Below, one piece after another: positions 18,803-25,840 of a stretch of 64,000 nucleotides of DNA. A program made the translations under genes and the position numbers. This DNA is from UBA4085 sp964556755 (GTDB lineage: Bacteria; Acidobacteriota; Aminicenantia; Aminicenantales; UBA4085): positions 1 through 64,000 of the forward strand of contig CAZKXI010000001.1 in NCBI GenBank assembly GCA_964556755.1, written 5' to 3'. The notes under the pieces were generated by a model. That model did no database searches. It worked only from the letters and a program-made list of their open reading frames with translations, and had not been told where the DNA came from. Numbering within the stretch: the first letter of the stretch is position 1; each line of letters opens with the position of its first letter.

Positions 18803-18827
18803 CGGCGGCCCCTACCGTCGGCCGCCG
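18803..18827. terminator. Hairpin between convergent genes, possible terminator
   Basis: CGGCGGCC at 18803-18810 pairs perfectly with GGCCGCCG at 18820-18827 across a nine-base loop. It lies between the convergent ends of the genes at 18779 and 18841. There is no T run, so it is only a candidate bidirectional terminator. Confidence 0.4.
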
Positions 18828-18840
18828 GGTCCCGTCCCGC

Positions 18841-19137
18841 TTACTTGAGATTCCCCGTCAGATACAGGATGAGCGCTAGAAGGGCGATCGCCAGGCCGAC
18901 GAAGAAGGCGAACTTGCGGCGCAGAGCCAAGAACTCCGCCGCCTGGTCGAGGTCGATGTAGTAGCGGTCCTCTCCGGCCTCGGCGAAGACTCCTTTTTCG
19001 AGCAGGCGGCGGAAGATGGCGGTCTTTCGAATCCGCAGCTCGTCCAGGGTCCGGGCCGTGGCCGGACTGGAAGCGTCGGCTTTCTTGAACTTCCGGATGT
19101 ACTCGTTCTGCTTGATGATGACGTATTCGCCGCTCAT
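18841..19137 (-). CDS. Small C-terminally anchored membrane protein downstream of aspS
   Basis: A 98-residue protein. The first 70 residues are charged and helical (YVIIKQNEYIRKFKKADA, then LDELRIRKTAIFRRLLEKGVF) and read like a small winged-helix-type fold. The last 25 residues are one membrane span (KFAFFVGLAIALLALILYLT). It lies 22 bases after aspS and is probably co-transcribed with it. There are no catalytic motifs and I do not recognise a family. The protein would face the cytoplasm with a C-terminal tail anchor. Confidence 0.75.
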   Translation of the reverse strand: MSGEYVIIKQNEYIRKFKKADASSPATARTLDELRIRKTAIFRRLLEKGVFAEAGEDRYYIDLDQAAEFLALRRKFAFFVGLAIALLALILYLTGNLK

Positions 19138-19159
19138 GATCCCCCCTGCTCCCTTGCGG

Positions 19160-20911
19160 TCACTTCAGCTTGAGGCCCAGCTCCGTCAGCTGGCGCTCGT
19201 CCACGTCGGAGGGCGAGCCGGTCATCAGGTCCATGGCCGATGTCGTCTTGGGGAAGGGGATGACTTCCCGGATCGACTCCTCGCCGGCCAGCAGCATCAC
19301 CAGCCGGTCGAAGCCGAAGGCGATGCCGCCGTGGGGCGGGGCGCCGCTGCCGAGGGCCTCGAGGAAGTAGCCGAACTTGGCCTCCGTCTCGGCCTCCGTC
19401 AGTCCCAGGGCCTTGAAGATGCGCCGCTGGACGTCCATGTCGTGGATGCGGACCGAGCCGCCGCCCACTTCGACGCCGTTGAGGATCATGTCGTAAGCCC
19501 TGGCCCGGACCCGCCCCGGCTCGGTCTCCAGGAACGGCAGGTCCTCGACGGCGGGCGAGGTGAAGGGGTGGTGCACGGAGACGTGGCGGCCTTCCTCCTC
19601 GCTCCATTCGAAGAGGGGGAAGTCGGTGACCCAGGCGAAGGCCAGGGCGTCCTTCTTGAGCGCGTCGTCGACCGGCCAGGTGCGGCGGATCTCGCCGAGG
19701 GCCTTGAGGGCGGTCCAGGGCTTATCGGCGATGAGAAGGGCCAGGTCGGAGGCGCCGCCGCCGAGAGCGGCGAAGAGGGCCTCGTACTCGGATTCGGCCA
19801 GCTTGAGGCCGGCTTTCCAGCCGTCTTGGCGCTTGATCCAGAAGAGGCCCTTGGCCCCGAGGGACTTGGCCTTCTCGCCCAGCTTGTCGAGCTGGCCGCG
19901 GGAGAGGGCGCCGGCGCCGGGGACGAGCAGGCCCTTGAGCTCGCCGCCCGAGGCGAAGACGGCCTTGAGGAGATCCGAGGCCAGGCCGCGGCCGAGGGCG
20001 GTCAGATCCTTCATGGCCAGGGGGATGCGGAGGTCCGGCTTGTCCGAGCCGTACTTCTCCATGGCCTCGGCGTAGGTCAGGCGGGGGAAGGGCCGGGCCG
20101 GCGAGCGGCCGGTCAGGGCGAAGACGGCCTCCATCAGGCCTTCGTTGAGGGCGAAGAACTCCTCCGTCTCGATGAAGCTCATCTCCACGTCGATCTGGGT
20201 GAACTCGGGCTGGCGGTCGGCCCGCAGGTCCTCGTCGCGGAAGCAGCGGCAGATCTGGAAGTAGCGGTCGAAGCCGGAGACCATCAGGGTCTGCTTGAAC
20301 TGCTGGGGCGATTGGGGCAGGGCGTAGAAGCGCCCCTTGTAGACGCGGCTGGGGACCAGGTAGTCGCGGGCGCCTTCGGGGGTCGGATTGGCCAGGATGG
20401 GCGTCTCGATCTCCAGGAAGCCGTGGGCGCTCATATAGTTGCGCACGGCCAGGGCGGCCTCGTGGCGGAGGCGGATGAGGCGCTGCATCTTGGGGCGGCG
20501 CAGGTCGATGTAGCGGTACTTGAGGCGCAGCTCCTCGGAGGCCTGGGGCGGGTCGGCCACGGCGAAGGGCGGGGTCTTGGCCGGGGAGAAGAGGCGGAGG
20601 GCGGAGGCCTCGACCTCGACTTCGCCGGTGGGGATGTCCTTGTTGACCGCCTCGCGGCGGCGGACCAGCCCCTTGACGCCGATGACGGATTCGGTCCGCA
20701 GCTTCTTGGCTTCTTCCATGAGGCCGGGGCGGTCGGAGCGGAAGACGACCTGGGCCAGGCCCTCGCGGTCGCGGATGTCGACGAAGACCAGGTGGCCCAT
20801 GTCGCGGGTCTTGTGGACCCAGCCGCAGAGGACGGCTTCGCGGCCCTCGTCGGAGGCGCGCAGGGCGCCGGCGTAGTGGGTGCGCTTGAAAGTCTCCGGG
20901 ATGGTGCTCAT
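19160..20911 (-). CDS. aspS: Aspartyl-tRNA synthetase
   Basis: This 583-residue protein charges tRNA-Asp with aspartate in the cytoplasm. It has the bacterial layout: an N-terminal OB-fold anticodon-binding domain (residues about 1-110, with VFVDIRDREGLAQVVF), class II motif 2 (FRDEDLRADRQPEFTQIDVEMSF), the bacterial GAD insertion in the middle, and motif 3 near the C-terminus (GGIAFGFDRLVMLL). The length fits the bacterial family (about 580-600). Whether it also charges tRNA-Asn (non-discriminating form) cannot be judged here. A TAGAAT -10 box is read on this strand at 20941-20946. Repeat element E1 begins just beyond it, so the -35 region of aspS lies inside the element. Confidence 0.97.
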   Translation of the reverse strand: MSTIPETFKRTHYAGALRASDEGREAVLCGWVHKTRDMGHLVFVDIRDREGLAQVVFRSDRPGLMEEAKKLRTESVIGVKGLVRRREAVNKDIPTGEVEVEASALRLFSPAKTPPFAVADPPQASEELRLKYRYIDLRRPKMQRLIRLRHEAALAVRNYMSAHGFLEIETPILANPTPEGARDYLVPSRVYKGRFYALPQSPQQFKQTLMVSGFDRYFQICRCFRDEDLRADRQPEFTQIDVEMSFIETEEFFALNEGLMEAVFALTGRSPARPFPRLTYAEAMEKYGSDKPDLRIPLAMKDLTALGRGLASDLLKAVFASGGELKGLLVPGAGALSRGQLDKLGEKAKSLGAKGLFWIKRQDGWKAGLKLAESEYEALFAALGGGASDLALLIADKPWTALKALGEIRRTWPVDDALKKDALAFAWVTDFPLFEWSEEEGRHVSVHHPFTSPAVEDLPFLETEPGRVRARAYDMILNGVEVGGGSVRIHDMDVQRRIFKALGLTEAETEAKFGYFLEALGSGAPPHGGIAFGFDRLVMLLAGEESIREVIPFPKTTSAMDLMTGSPSDVDERQLTELGLKLK

Positions 20912-20962
20912 GGCAGGCTCTCTTTCTGTAAAGCGGCGCTATTCTAACATGAACCGCCGAAA

Positions 20963-21065
20963 GGGGTCAGGTCTTAAGATTCAAGCTATCCAAGAAAATA
21001 GGTAAACAATGGGCGACTCTGAAATATTTCGGCTCGAGAAAGCTTGAATCTTAAGACCTGACCCC
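20963..21065 (+). repeat. Family E palindromic element, copy E1
   Basis: 103 bp with perfect 25-base inverted arms, beginning GGGGTCAGGTCTTAAG and ending CTTAAGACCTGACCCC. TATCC follows the left arm and GAGAAA precedes the right arm, which gives the element a direction. It lies between the divergent aspS and toxin-like genes. The inner 50 bases are AT-richer than the surroundings and contain no gene. Confidence 0.9.
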
Positions 21066-21075
21066 GTACTCCTGG

Positions 21076-21104
21076 TTGACGATCGGGAGGGCGGGGGCTA
21101 TGAT
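21076..21104 (+). promoter_or_regulatory. Sigma-70 promoter for the toxin-like gene
   Basis: TTGACG (21076-21081), 17-base spacer, TATGAT (21099-21104). The expected start of transcription is only about three bases before the ATG at 21114, so the messenger would be nearly leaderless. Confidence 0.65.
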
Positions 21105-21113
21105 TTCGGCGCC

Positions 21114-21590
21114 ATGGGCGCGCGAACAGGCGGGAAAAGAGTCTTTTCCGTCCTGCTTCTCCTCGCCGCCGTCTTCTCGGCGGCCGCCGCATTCCCCCAG
21201 CCCGGATCACCGGAGACCACGCCCGGCCTTGATAGGGCCCAGTCCCTTCGTGACGTCTCGGCTCGGGAGGCGGCTCGCTTCCCCAACATCCGTCACCCCG
21301 GGATCGGATTCGCCACCCGGCAGAAATATCTCGACCATTTCGAGAAGCACGGCCGGGAGTTCGGGCGCATCTCCGCCCGCGAATACCTTCTCATGGCTCA
21401 AGATCTGCGCGACAGGAGGGCGGACCGGGGCGTTCTCGAATTCACCCGCCGGGACGGAGTCGTCACCCGCTTCGACCGCGGCAGCGGCGCTTTCCTAGCT
21501 TTTAACCGCAATCTGACGATCCGAACGTTCTTCAAGCCCAACGACGGCGAAGCCTATTTCAAGAGGCAGCGGTACCGGGCGCCGAGGTGA
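21114..21590 (+). CDS. Putative exported nuclease toxin (BECR-fold-like)
   Basis: A 158-residue protein with a Sec signal peptide (KRVFSVLLLLAAVFSAAAA). The mature domain of about 125 residues contains RQKYLDHFEKHGREFG, then SAREYLLMAQDL, then VTRFDRGSGAFLAFN and IRTFFKPNDGEAYFKRQ. This order (HxxKHGxEFG, EYLxxAQ, FKP...YFxRQ) resembles small nuclease domains of the barnase/EndoU/colicin/RelE superfamily that end polymorphic toxins and also occur alone. The match is from memory of the family pattern and is an inference. The stop overlaps the start region of the next gene, suggesting a toxin-immunity pair. It has its own near-consensus promoter. The pair is bracketed by repeats E1 and E2. The alternative is a small secreted protein without toxicity. 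Confidence 0.6.
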   Translation: MGARTGGKRVFSVLLLLAAVFSAAAAFPQPGSPETTPGLDRAQSLRDVSAREAARFPNIRHPGIGFATRQKYLDHFEKHGREFGRISAREYLLMAQDLRDRRADRGVLEFTRRDGVVTRFDRGSGAFLAFNRNLTIRTFFKPNDGEAYFKRQRYRAPR

Positions 21591-21592
21591 CC

Positions 21593-21973
21593 ATGGCCGG
21601 AAAGGATCCCGTCCGCAAATGGCTCAAAGAGCGGGGCTGTCCCGATCACGTCGTCAAGGGCGGCCTGGCCGGGCTGACGGCCGGCTGGGAAAGGACCGTG
21701 GAGGCCGTCGTCCGGGGCTATAGACTGGGCTTGGACGACTACCTCAACGACATGGACGGCCGCGAGCTGCTTGCCGGGGCTCTGGCCGAAGCGACGGCTC
21801 CCCTCCGGGGCCGCTTCGGGCCGAGAGTCGAGGCCGCCGACAAGAAGATCCAATCCCTTCTTTCCCCCCCCGGAAAGTGCCTCTGGGGAGCCAAGGAGGC
21901 GCGAGCCCGCGGCTGGACCCCGGAAGTCCATTGGTGGTACTTCCGGCTCCCGAAAAAGGGGGTCGGGGGATAG
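21593..21973 (+). CDS. Putative immunity or partner protein of the toxin-like gene
   Basis: A 126-residue cytoplasmic protein with no signal peptide. It begins VRKWLKERGCPDHVVKGGL and continues with WERTVEAVVRGYRLGLDDYLNDMDGREL, which is helical. It ends in an aromatic strand (EVHWWYFRLPKKG). The ATG at 21593 is preceded by GAGGTG that overlaps the upstream stop; a GTG at 21587 (GTGA overlap) is the alternative start. Close coupling to a small exported nuclease-like gene suggests an immunity role (inference). Its TAG stop shares its last G with the first base of repeat E2. I do not recognise a named domain. Confidence 0.6.
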   Translation: MAGKDPVRKWLKERGCPDHVVKGGLAGLTAGWERTVEAVVRGYRLGLDDYLNDMDGRELLAGALAEATAPLRGRFGPRVEAADKKIQSLLSPPGKCLWGAKEARARGWTPEVHWWYFRLPKKGVGG

Positions 21974-22075
21974 GGGTCAGGTCTCAACATTCAACATATC
22001 CCCCCCCGCGAGGGCCACCGCGCAAGCCCATCAAGGGGGAATCCCGAGAAATGTTAAATGTTGAGACCTGACCCC
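21973..22075 (+). repeat. Family E palindromic element, copy E2
   Basis: 103 bp. The arms begin GGGGTCAGGTCTCAACATT and end AATGTTGAGACCTGACCCC, with one mismatch in 25. Relative to E1, the same G-to-C changes appear in both arms, so pairing is kept. It directly abuts the stop codon of the preceding gene. Confidence 0.9.
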
Positions 22076-22100
22076 TGATTGGCACGTTTGCTCCATTTCG

Positions 22101-22109
22101 TGTTACTAT
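22101..22109 (+). promoter_or_regulatory. Extended -10 promoter for the methyltransferase-ECF operon
   Basis: TGTTACTAT (TGN plus TACTAT) at 22101-22109, 13 bases before the ATG. A weak -35 candidate, TTGGCA at 22079-22084, has a 19-base spacer and lies just past the end of repeat E2. Confidence 0.4.
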
Positions 22110-22122
22110 AGCCCCCGCCGTC

Positions 22123-22701
22123 ATGGACATAAAGGCCTTCTTCGACCGGCACGCGCCGCTGTGGGACACCTACCAGACCGCCGAAACGCACGCCGCTCTA
22201 GCCCGCATCTTCGACACTGCCGAGCTGCCGCCGGGCTTGCGGGTTCTTGACGTCGGCTCGGGAACGGGCATCCTCTATCCCTACTTCCAGGCCGCCCGTG
22301 CCGGCGCCTACACCGGCCTCGACGTCTCTCCCGAGATGGTGCGCTTGTTCAAAGCCAAGCATCCGGAGGCCGAGGTGTTCGAGGCGGACTTCGAATCGCC
22401 TTCCCCCGCCCTCCCCTCGCCCTTCGACCTGGTCATGATCTTCAACACGTTCCCCCACCTGAGGGACGAGGAGGCCGTCTTCAGCCGAGTCCGCTCTCTC
22501 CTGGCCCCGGGCGGGCGCCTGATCATCTGCCACTCCATGAGCCGCGAAGCTCTCAACGAGCACCATCGCCAGGCCGGCGGCGCCGTGGCCGAAGACGTGC
22601 TGATCTCCGACAGCCGGTTCCGCCTCCTTTATCGCCGCGCCGGCTTCGCCTCGGTCAGGGTCGAGAACGGAGACTTCTTCTATTCCGAGGGGACGGCGTG
22701 A
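22123..22701 (+). CDS. Class I SAM-dependent methyltransferase
   Basis: A 192-residue protein with methyltransferase motif I (VLDVGSGTGILYPYF, residues about 40-54), an acidic residue ending strand 2 (YTGLDVSPEMV) and motif III-like DLVMIFNTFPHLRD. It belongs to the small methyltransferase type 11/25 group that acts on small molecules. The last codons overlap the GTG start of the ECF S-component gene (GTGA), so it heads a four-gene operon. Its substrate may be connected with the transported molecule, but nothing in the sequence identifies it. Confidence 0.85.
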   Translation: MDIKAFFDRHAPLWDTYQTAETHAALARIFDTAELPPGLRVLDVGSGTGILYPYFQAARAGAYTGLDVSPEMVRLFKAKHPEAEVFEADFESPSPALPSPFDLVMIFNTFPHLRDEEAVFSRVRSLLAPGGRLIICHSMSREALNEHHRQAGGAVAEDVLISDSRFRLLYRRAGFASVRVENGDFFYSEGTA

Positions 22702-23210
22702 AAAGCCCCGAGCTCAAGGATGTCTCGCTGGCGGCGGCGTTCGGCGCCGCGGCCCTGGCCTTGCCCGTCATCTTTCACGCCGCGGGGCTTGGATCCGCCT
22801 TCCTACCCATGTTCTTGCCTCTCTCCGCGGCCGGATTTCTCCTCCCCCTTGCGGTCTCCCTCCCCTTGGCGGCGCTCGTGCCGCTCATCTCGTTCGGCCT
22901 GACCGGCATGCCCCCTCTTCTCATCCCGCCCATTGGACCGATCATGATGCTCGAGATGGGCTTCCTCATGGCCCTCAACCGCGGCCTGAGCCGGGGGCTC
23001 CGCTGGAACGTCTACGCCGCGGCGGCCGTGGCCGCCGTCGCCGACCGGGCTTTCTACCTGCTTCTCCTGTACGTCGCCGCAAGCCTCCTCGGCCTGCCGC
23101 GTCTGACCTTCTCCTTGGCCGGAGTCGTCTCCAGCCTGCCCGGGACCGTGCTCCTGATGACCGTCGTGCCGGCGGCCGTGGACCGGATCCGCAAAGGACG
23201 CCCGCGGTGA
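22698..23210 (+). CDS. ECF transporter substrate-binding (S) component
   Basis: A 170-residue very hydrophobic protein with about five or six membrane spans. The order is typical of ECF S components: a short cytoplasmic N-terminus, paired helices with small residues (LAAAFGAAALALPVIFHAAG), a proline-rich loop (LTGMPPLLIPPIGPIMMLEM) and two C-terminal spans. It starts with GTG overlapping the previous stop, and its own stop overlaps the GTG of the T component. It would set substrate choice for the transporter. The substrate cannot be named; vitamins and metal ions are the usual cargo of this class. Confidence 0.75.
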   Translation: MKSPELKDVSLAAAFGAAALALPVIFHAAGLGSAFLPMFLPLSAAGFLLPLAVSLPLAALVPLISFGLTGMPPLLIPPIGPIMMLEMGFLMALNRGLSRGLRWNVYAAAAVAAVADRAFYLLLLYVAASLLGLPRLTFSLAGVVSSLPGTVLLMTVVPAAVDRIRKGRPR

Positions 23211-23818
23211 TCCGCCTGGTCGCCCTGATCGCGCTGCAGGCTTTCGCGCTGCTGGCCGGGCCGGCCCCTCTCGCCGCCGCCGTCCTGCTCGGCGCGGCGG
23301 CCCTCTCGACCACTCGCCCGGGGGCTCGCCGGGTCATGACGGGCGCTCTCATCTTCTCGTCCATGTTCGCGGTGATCGGCGTCATGGGCGGGATCGAGCG
23401 GGCCCTCTTCAAGTCGGGCGCGCCCGACCTGGGCCGATCGGCCCTCCTATCGCTGCGCGGACTGGCCTCGTTCCTGGCTGCCCTAGCCGCAACCCGGATG
23501 TTCACCCTGGCCGAGGTCCTTTGCTCTCTCAAGCGGCTGGGGGCCCCCGACTACCTGCTGACGATGGCTTACCTGATGATCCAAGATCTTCATGTCCTGG
23601 GCCGCCTGGCCGGCGAAATGGGCCGGTCGATCCGGGCTCGCGGCGCCGACGCGCGGGGGTGGCGGCGGATCCGCATGCTGGCCCGGGCTTCAGGCAACTT
23701 CGTGTCCCTGGCGGCCGACACCTTCCGAGACCGGCACGAGCACCTCCAGGCCCGCGGCCTGGCCCTGGCCTTGCCGATCGAGGCTTGGAGGGATCGTGAG
23801 CTTCGGAATCAGGGCTGA
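23207..23818 (+). CDS. ECF transporter transmembrane (T) component
   Basis: A 203-residue membrane protein of the EcfT/CbiQ/BioN family. Four or five hydrophobic segments are followed by the cytoplasmic coupling region, which shows the two Ala-Arg-Gly signatures of the family (SIRARGADA and HLQARGLAL). Those helices contact the ATPase. The GTG start at 23207 overlaps the upstream stop, and the end overlaps the ATPase gene by 23 bases. The gene order S-T-A with a single dedicated ATPase matches group I (self-contained) ECF systems. Confidence 0.85.
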   Translation: MIRLVALIALQAFALLAGPAPLAAAVLLGAAALSTTRPGARRVMTGALIFSSMFAVIGVMGGIERALFKSGAPDLGRSALLSLRGLASFLAALAATRMFTLAEVLCSLKRLGAPDYLLTMAYLMIQDLHVLGRLAGEMGRSIRARGADARGWRRIRMLARASGNFVSLAADTFRDRHEHLQARGLALALPIEAWRDRELRNQG

Positions 23819-24488
23819 GAGCCTGGCCCTGAAGCGCGGTGGGCGCAACATCGTCGCGGGCATCGGATTCGCCGCCGGGGCAGGTGAGCGGATCGCGCTC
23901 CTGGGCGCCAATGGCAGCGGCAAGACCACCCTGGCTCGGGCTCTGCTGGGCTTCGCCGATTACGAGGGCCGGCTGGAGGTCGAGGGCCGGGAGGTCCGGG
24001 ACGACCCCAGAGCCGCGCGACGGGCCGTGGCCGCGGTCTTCAGCGACGCCGATCCCCAGCTGCTGATGCCGACCGTGCACGACGAGCTGGCTTTCTCGCT
24101 TCAAGCGGCGGGGATGGAGAGCGGGCCCGCCCGGGTCGGGGAGCTGGCGGCTCGGTTCGGGCTGACGGGCCTCCTCGGGCGGCACCCGTCGCGGCTCAGC
24201 AGCGGCGAGAAGAGAAAAGCCCTTCTGGCCTTGAGCATCGGCCGGCGCCCCTCGATCCTGGTCCTGGACGAGCCGACGGCCGACCTGGACGCCCGGGGCA
24301 CACGAGGCTTGACCGAGGCTTTGATCTCGCTGCCGCAGACGATCATTCTGGCCACGCACGATTACGATCTAGCCCGAGCCGTCTGCCGGAAGGCGGTGGT
24401 TCTGGGCGGCGGGCGAAGCGCCTTCTACGACGAGATCGAGTCCCTCTTCGCCGACCATCGGCGCCTAGAAGAGTGGGAGCTCGTCTAA
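23796..24488 (+). CDS. ECF transporter ATP-binding component
   Basis: A 230-residue ABC ATPase. The Walker A motif is LLGANGSGKTTLA (residues about 35-47), the Q-loop region is VFSDADPQLLMPTVHDEL, the signature is LSSGEKRK (S replacing the usual LSGGQ), Walker B is ILVLDEPTADLD and the switch His is in ILATHDYDL. The GTG start at 23796 has GGAGG just upstream and lies within the end of the T-component gene. It powers uptake together with the two preceding genes. Only one ATPase gene is present, so a homodimer is expected. The stop is followed three bases later by repeat E3. Confidence 0.92.
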   Translation: MSFGIRAESLALKRGGRNIVAGIGFAAGAGERIALLGANGSGKTTLARALLGFADYEGRLEVEGREVRDDPRAARRAVAAVFSDADPQLLMPTVHDELAFSLQAAGMESGPARVGELAARFGLTGLLGRHPSRLSSGEKRKALLALSIGRRPSILVLDEPTADLDARGTRGLTEALISLPQTIILATHDYDLARAVCRKAVVLGGGRSAFYDEIESLFADHRRLEEWELV

Positions 24489-24491
24489 GAA

Positions 24492-24592
24492 GGGGTCAGG
24501 TCTTAAGATTCAAGTTATCTCTTCCGACGGGCTGAAACAGCCGTCTGGAGTTTACAGGAGTCAAGAAATCTTGAATCTTAAGACCTGACCCC
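24492..24592 (+). repeat. Family E palindromic element, copy E3
   Basis: 101 bp with 23-base perfect arms (GGGGTCAGGTCTTAAG...). It lies between the converging ecfA-like and hisS genes and reaches into the hisS reading frame, supplying its last four codons and stop. Confidence 0.9.
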
Positions 24593-25840
24593 ATTTAGCA
24601 GCTCATCGGGAGATCCGGCCACTTGGGTACCGTCGGCCATATCCTTGAGCTGAAAGATGCCCTTGGCCGCCTCGTCCTCGCCGACGATCAGGACCCAGGC
24701 CGCGCCGAGCTTGCCGGCTCGTCCGAACTGGTTCCGGAAGCTGCGGCCGCCGAACTCGATCAGCGTCTCCACACCGCCGTTGCGGAAGAAACGGGCCAGC
24801 TCGATGGCCTTGGCCTTGGCCGCCTCCCCCTGGTGAACGACGTAGAGAAAGCGGCGCGGCTCGGGCTGGAGGGAAAGCCTCGCGATCAGCCGCTCGACGC
24901 CCATGGCGAAGCCGATGCCGCACAGGTCCGGCCCGCCGAAATCTCTCATCATGTCGTCGTAGCGGCCGCCGCCCAAGACGGCGTTCTGCTGCCCGCCGCT
25001 CTTGTCGACGATCTCGAAAGTCGTCTTGGTGTAATAGTCCAGACCGCGGACCAGGTTCTCGTCGTGGCGGTAAGCGAGGCCGTAGCGGTCCAGGCGGGCC
25101 CGGAAGGAAGCGAAGTGCTCCCGGCATTCGGCGCACAGGAAGCCCGTGATCTTGGGGAAGCTGCGAGCCTGCTCCCGGCAGCCGTCGACCTTGCAGTCGA
25201 AGATGCGCAGCGGATTGGCCTCCATCTTGCGCCGGCAGTCGCCGCACAGCTTGTCCTGCACGGCCGCGGCCCGCTCGCGCAGCGCGGCCGAGAAGGCCGG
25301 CCGGCAGGCCCGGCAGCCGACGGAGTTGACCAGCGTCTCGGTCTCGGTCACGCCGAGATCCCTGAGCAGGCCGTCGGCCATCTCCACGATCTCGGCGTCC
25401 AAGGCCGGATCCTTCTCTCCGAAGACCTCGACGTCGATCTGGTGGAACTGGCGGTAGCGGCCCTTCTGCGGCTTGTCGTAGCGGAACATCGGGCCGATGT
25501 AGTAGTAGCGCATCGGCGTCCCGAGCAGGTCCAGCCGGTGCTCGACGATAGCCCGGGCCACCGAGGGCGTGTATTCGGGCCGCAGGGTGATGGACCGCCC
25601 GCCCTTGTCGGTAAAGGTGTACATCTCCTTGGTGACGATGTCGGTCGTCTCGCCGGTGCCCTTCTGGAACAGCTCGGTCGGCTCGATGACGGGGGCCCGC
25701 AGCTCCTTGTAGCCGTACAGCTCCAGCCGGCGCTTCGTGCAGGCTTCGACCTTCTGCCAGACCTCCACTTCGCCGGGCAGGATGTCGTGCGTGCCTTTGA
25801 CCGCGGTCAGGGTCTTGCCGGCCGGCCCTTCGCCGCTCAT
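24578..25840 (-). CDS. hisS: Histidyl-tRNA synthetase
   Basis: A 420-residue class II synthetase that charges tRNA-His. It shows motif 1 (VKGTHDILPGE then PVIEPTELF), motif 2 (MFRYDKPQKGRYRQFHQIDVEVFG), the HisA-type LVRGLDYYTKTTFE and motif 3 (LCGIGFAMGVERL). The start at 25840 is chosen because the ATG overlaps the accA stop (ATGA) and matches the conserved N-terminus. The last four residues (GVRS) and the TAA are encoded inside repeat element E3, so the natural C-terminus has been replaced or extended by an insertion. The length is normal for the family (about 420). Confidence 0.96.
   Translation of the reverse strand: MSGEGPAGKTLTAVKGTHDILPGEVEVWQKVEACTKRRLELYGYKELRAPVIEPTELFQKGTGETTDIVTKEMYTFTDKGGRSITLRPEYTPSVARAIVEHRLDLLGTPMRYYYIGPMFRYDKPQKGRYRQFHQIDVEVFGEKDPALDAEIVEMADGLLRDLGVTETETLVNSVGCRACRPAFSAALRERAAAVQDKLCGDCRRKMEANPLRIFDCKVDGCREQARSFPKITGFLCAECREHFASFRARLDRYGLAYRHDENLVRGLDYYTKTTFEIVDKSGGQQNAVLGGGRYDDMMRDFGGPDLCGIGFAMGVERLIARLSLQPEPRRFLYVVHQGEAAKAKAIELARFFRNGGVETLIEFGGRSFRNQFGRAGKLGAAWVLIVGEDEAAKGIFQLKDMADGTQVAGSPDELLNGVRS

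Noticed and set aside
20963..22075. E1 and E2 as the two ends of one composite transposon
   Set aside because: The arms belong to different sub-types (AAGATT and AACATT), both are complete elements in the same orientation, and no transposase lies between them; independent insertion is simpler.
22076..22122. Riboswitch before the methyltransferase-ECF operon
   Set aside because: Only 47 bases separate repeat E2 from the start codon, too few for a usual aptamer, and a -10 box occupies them.
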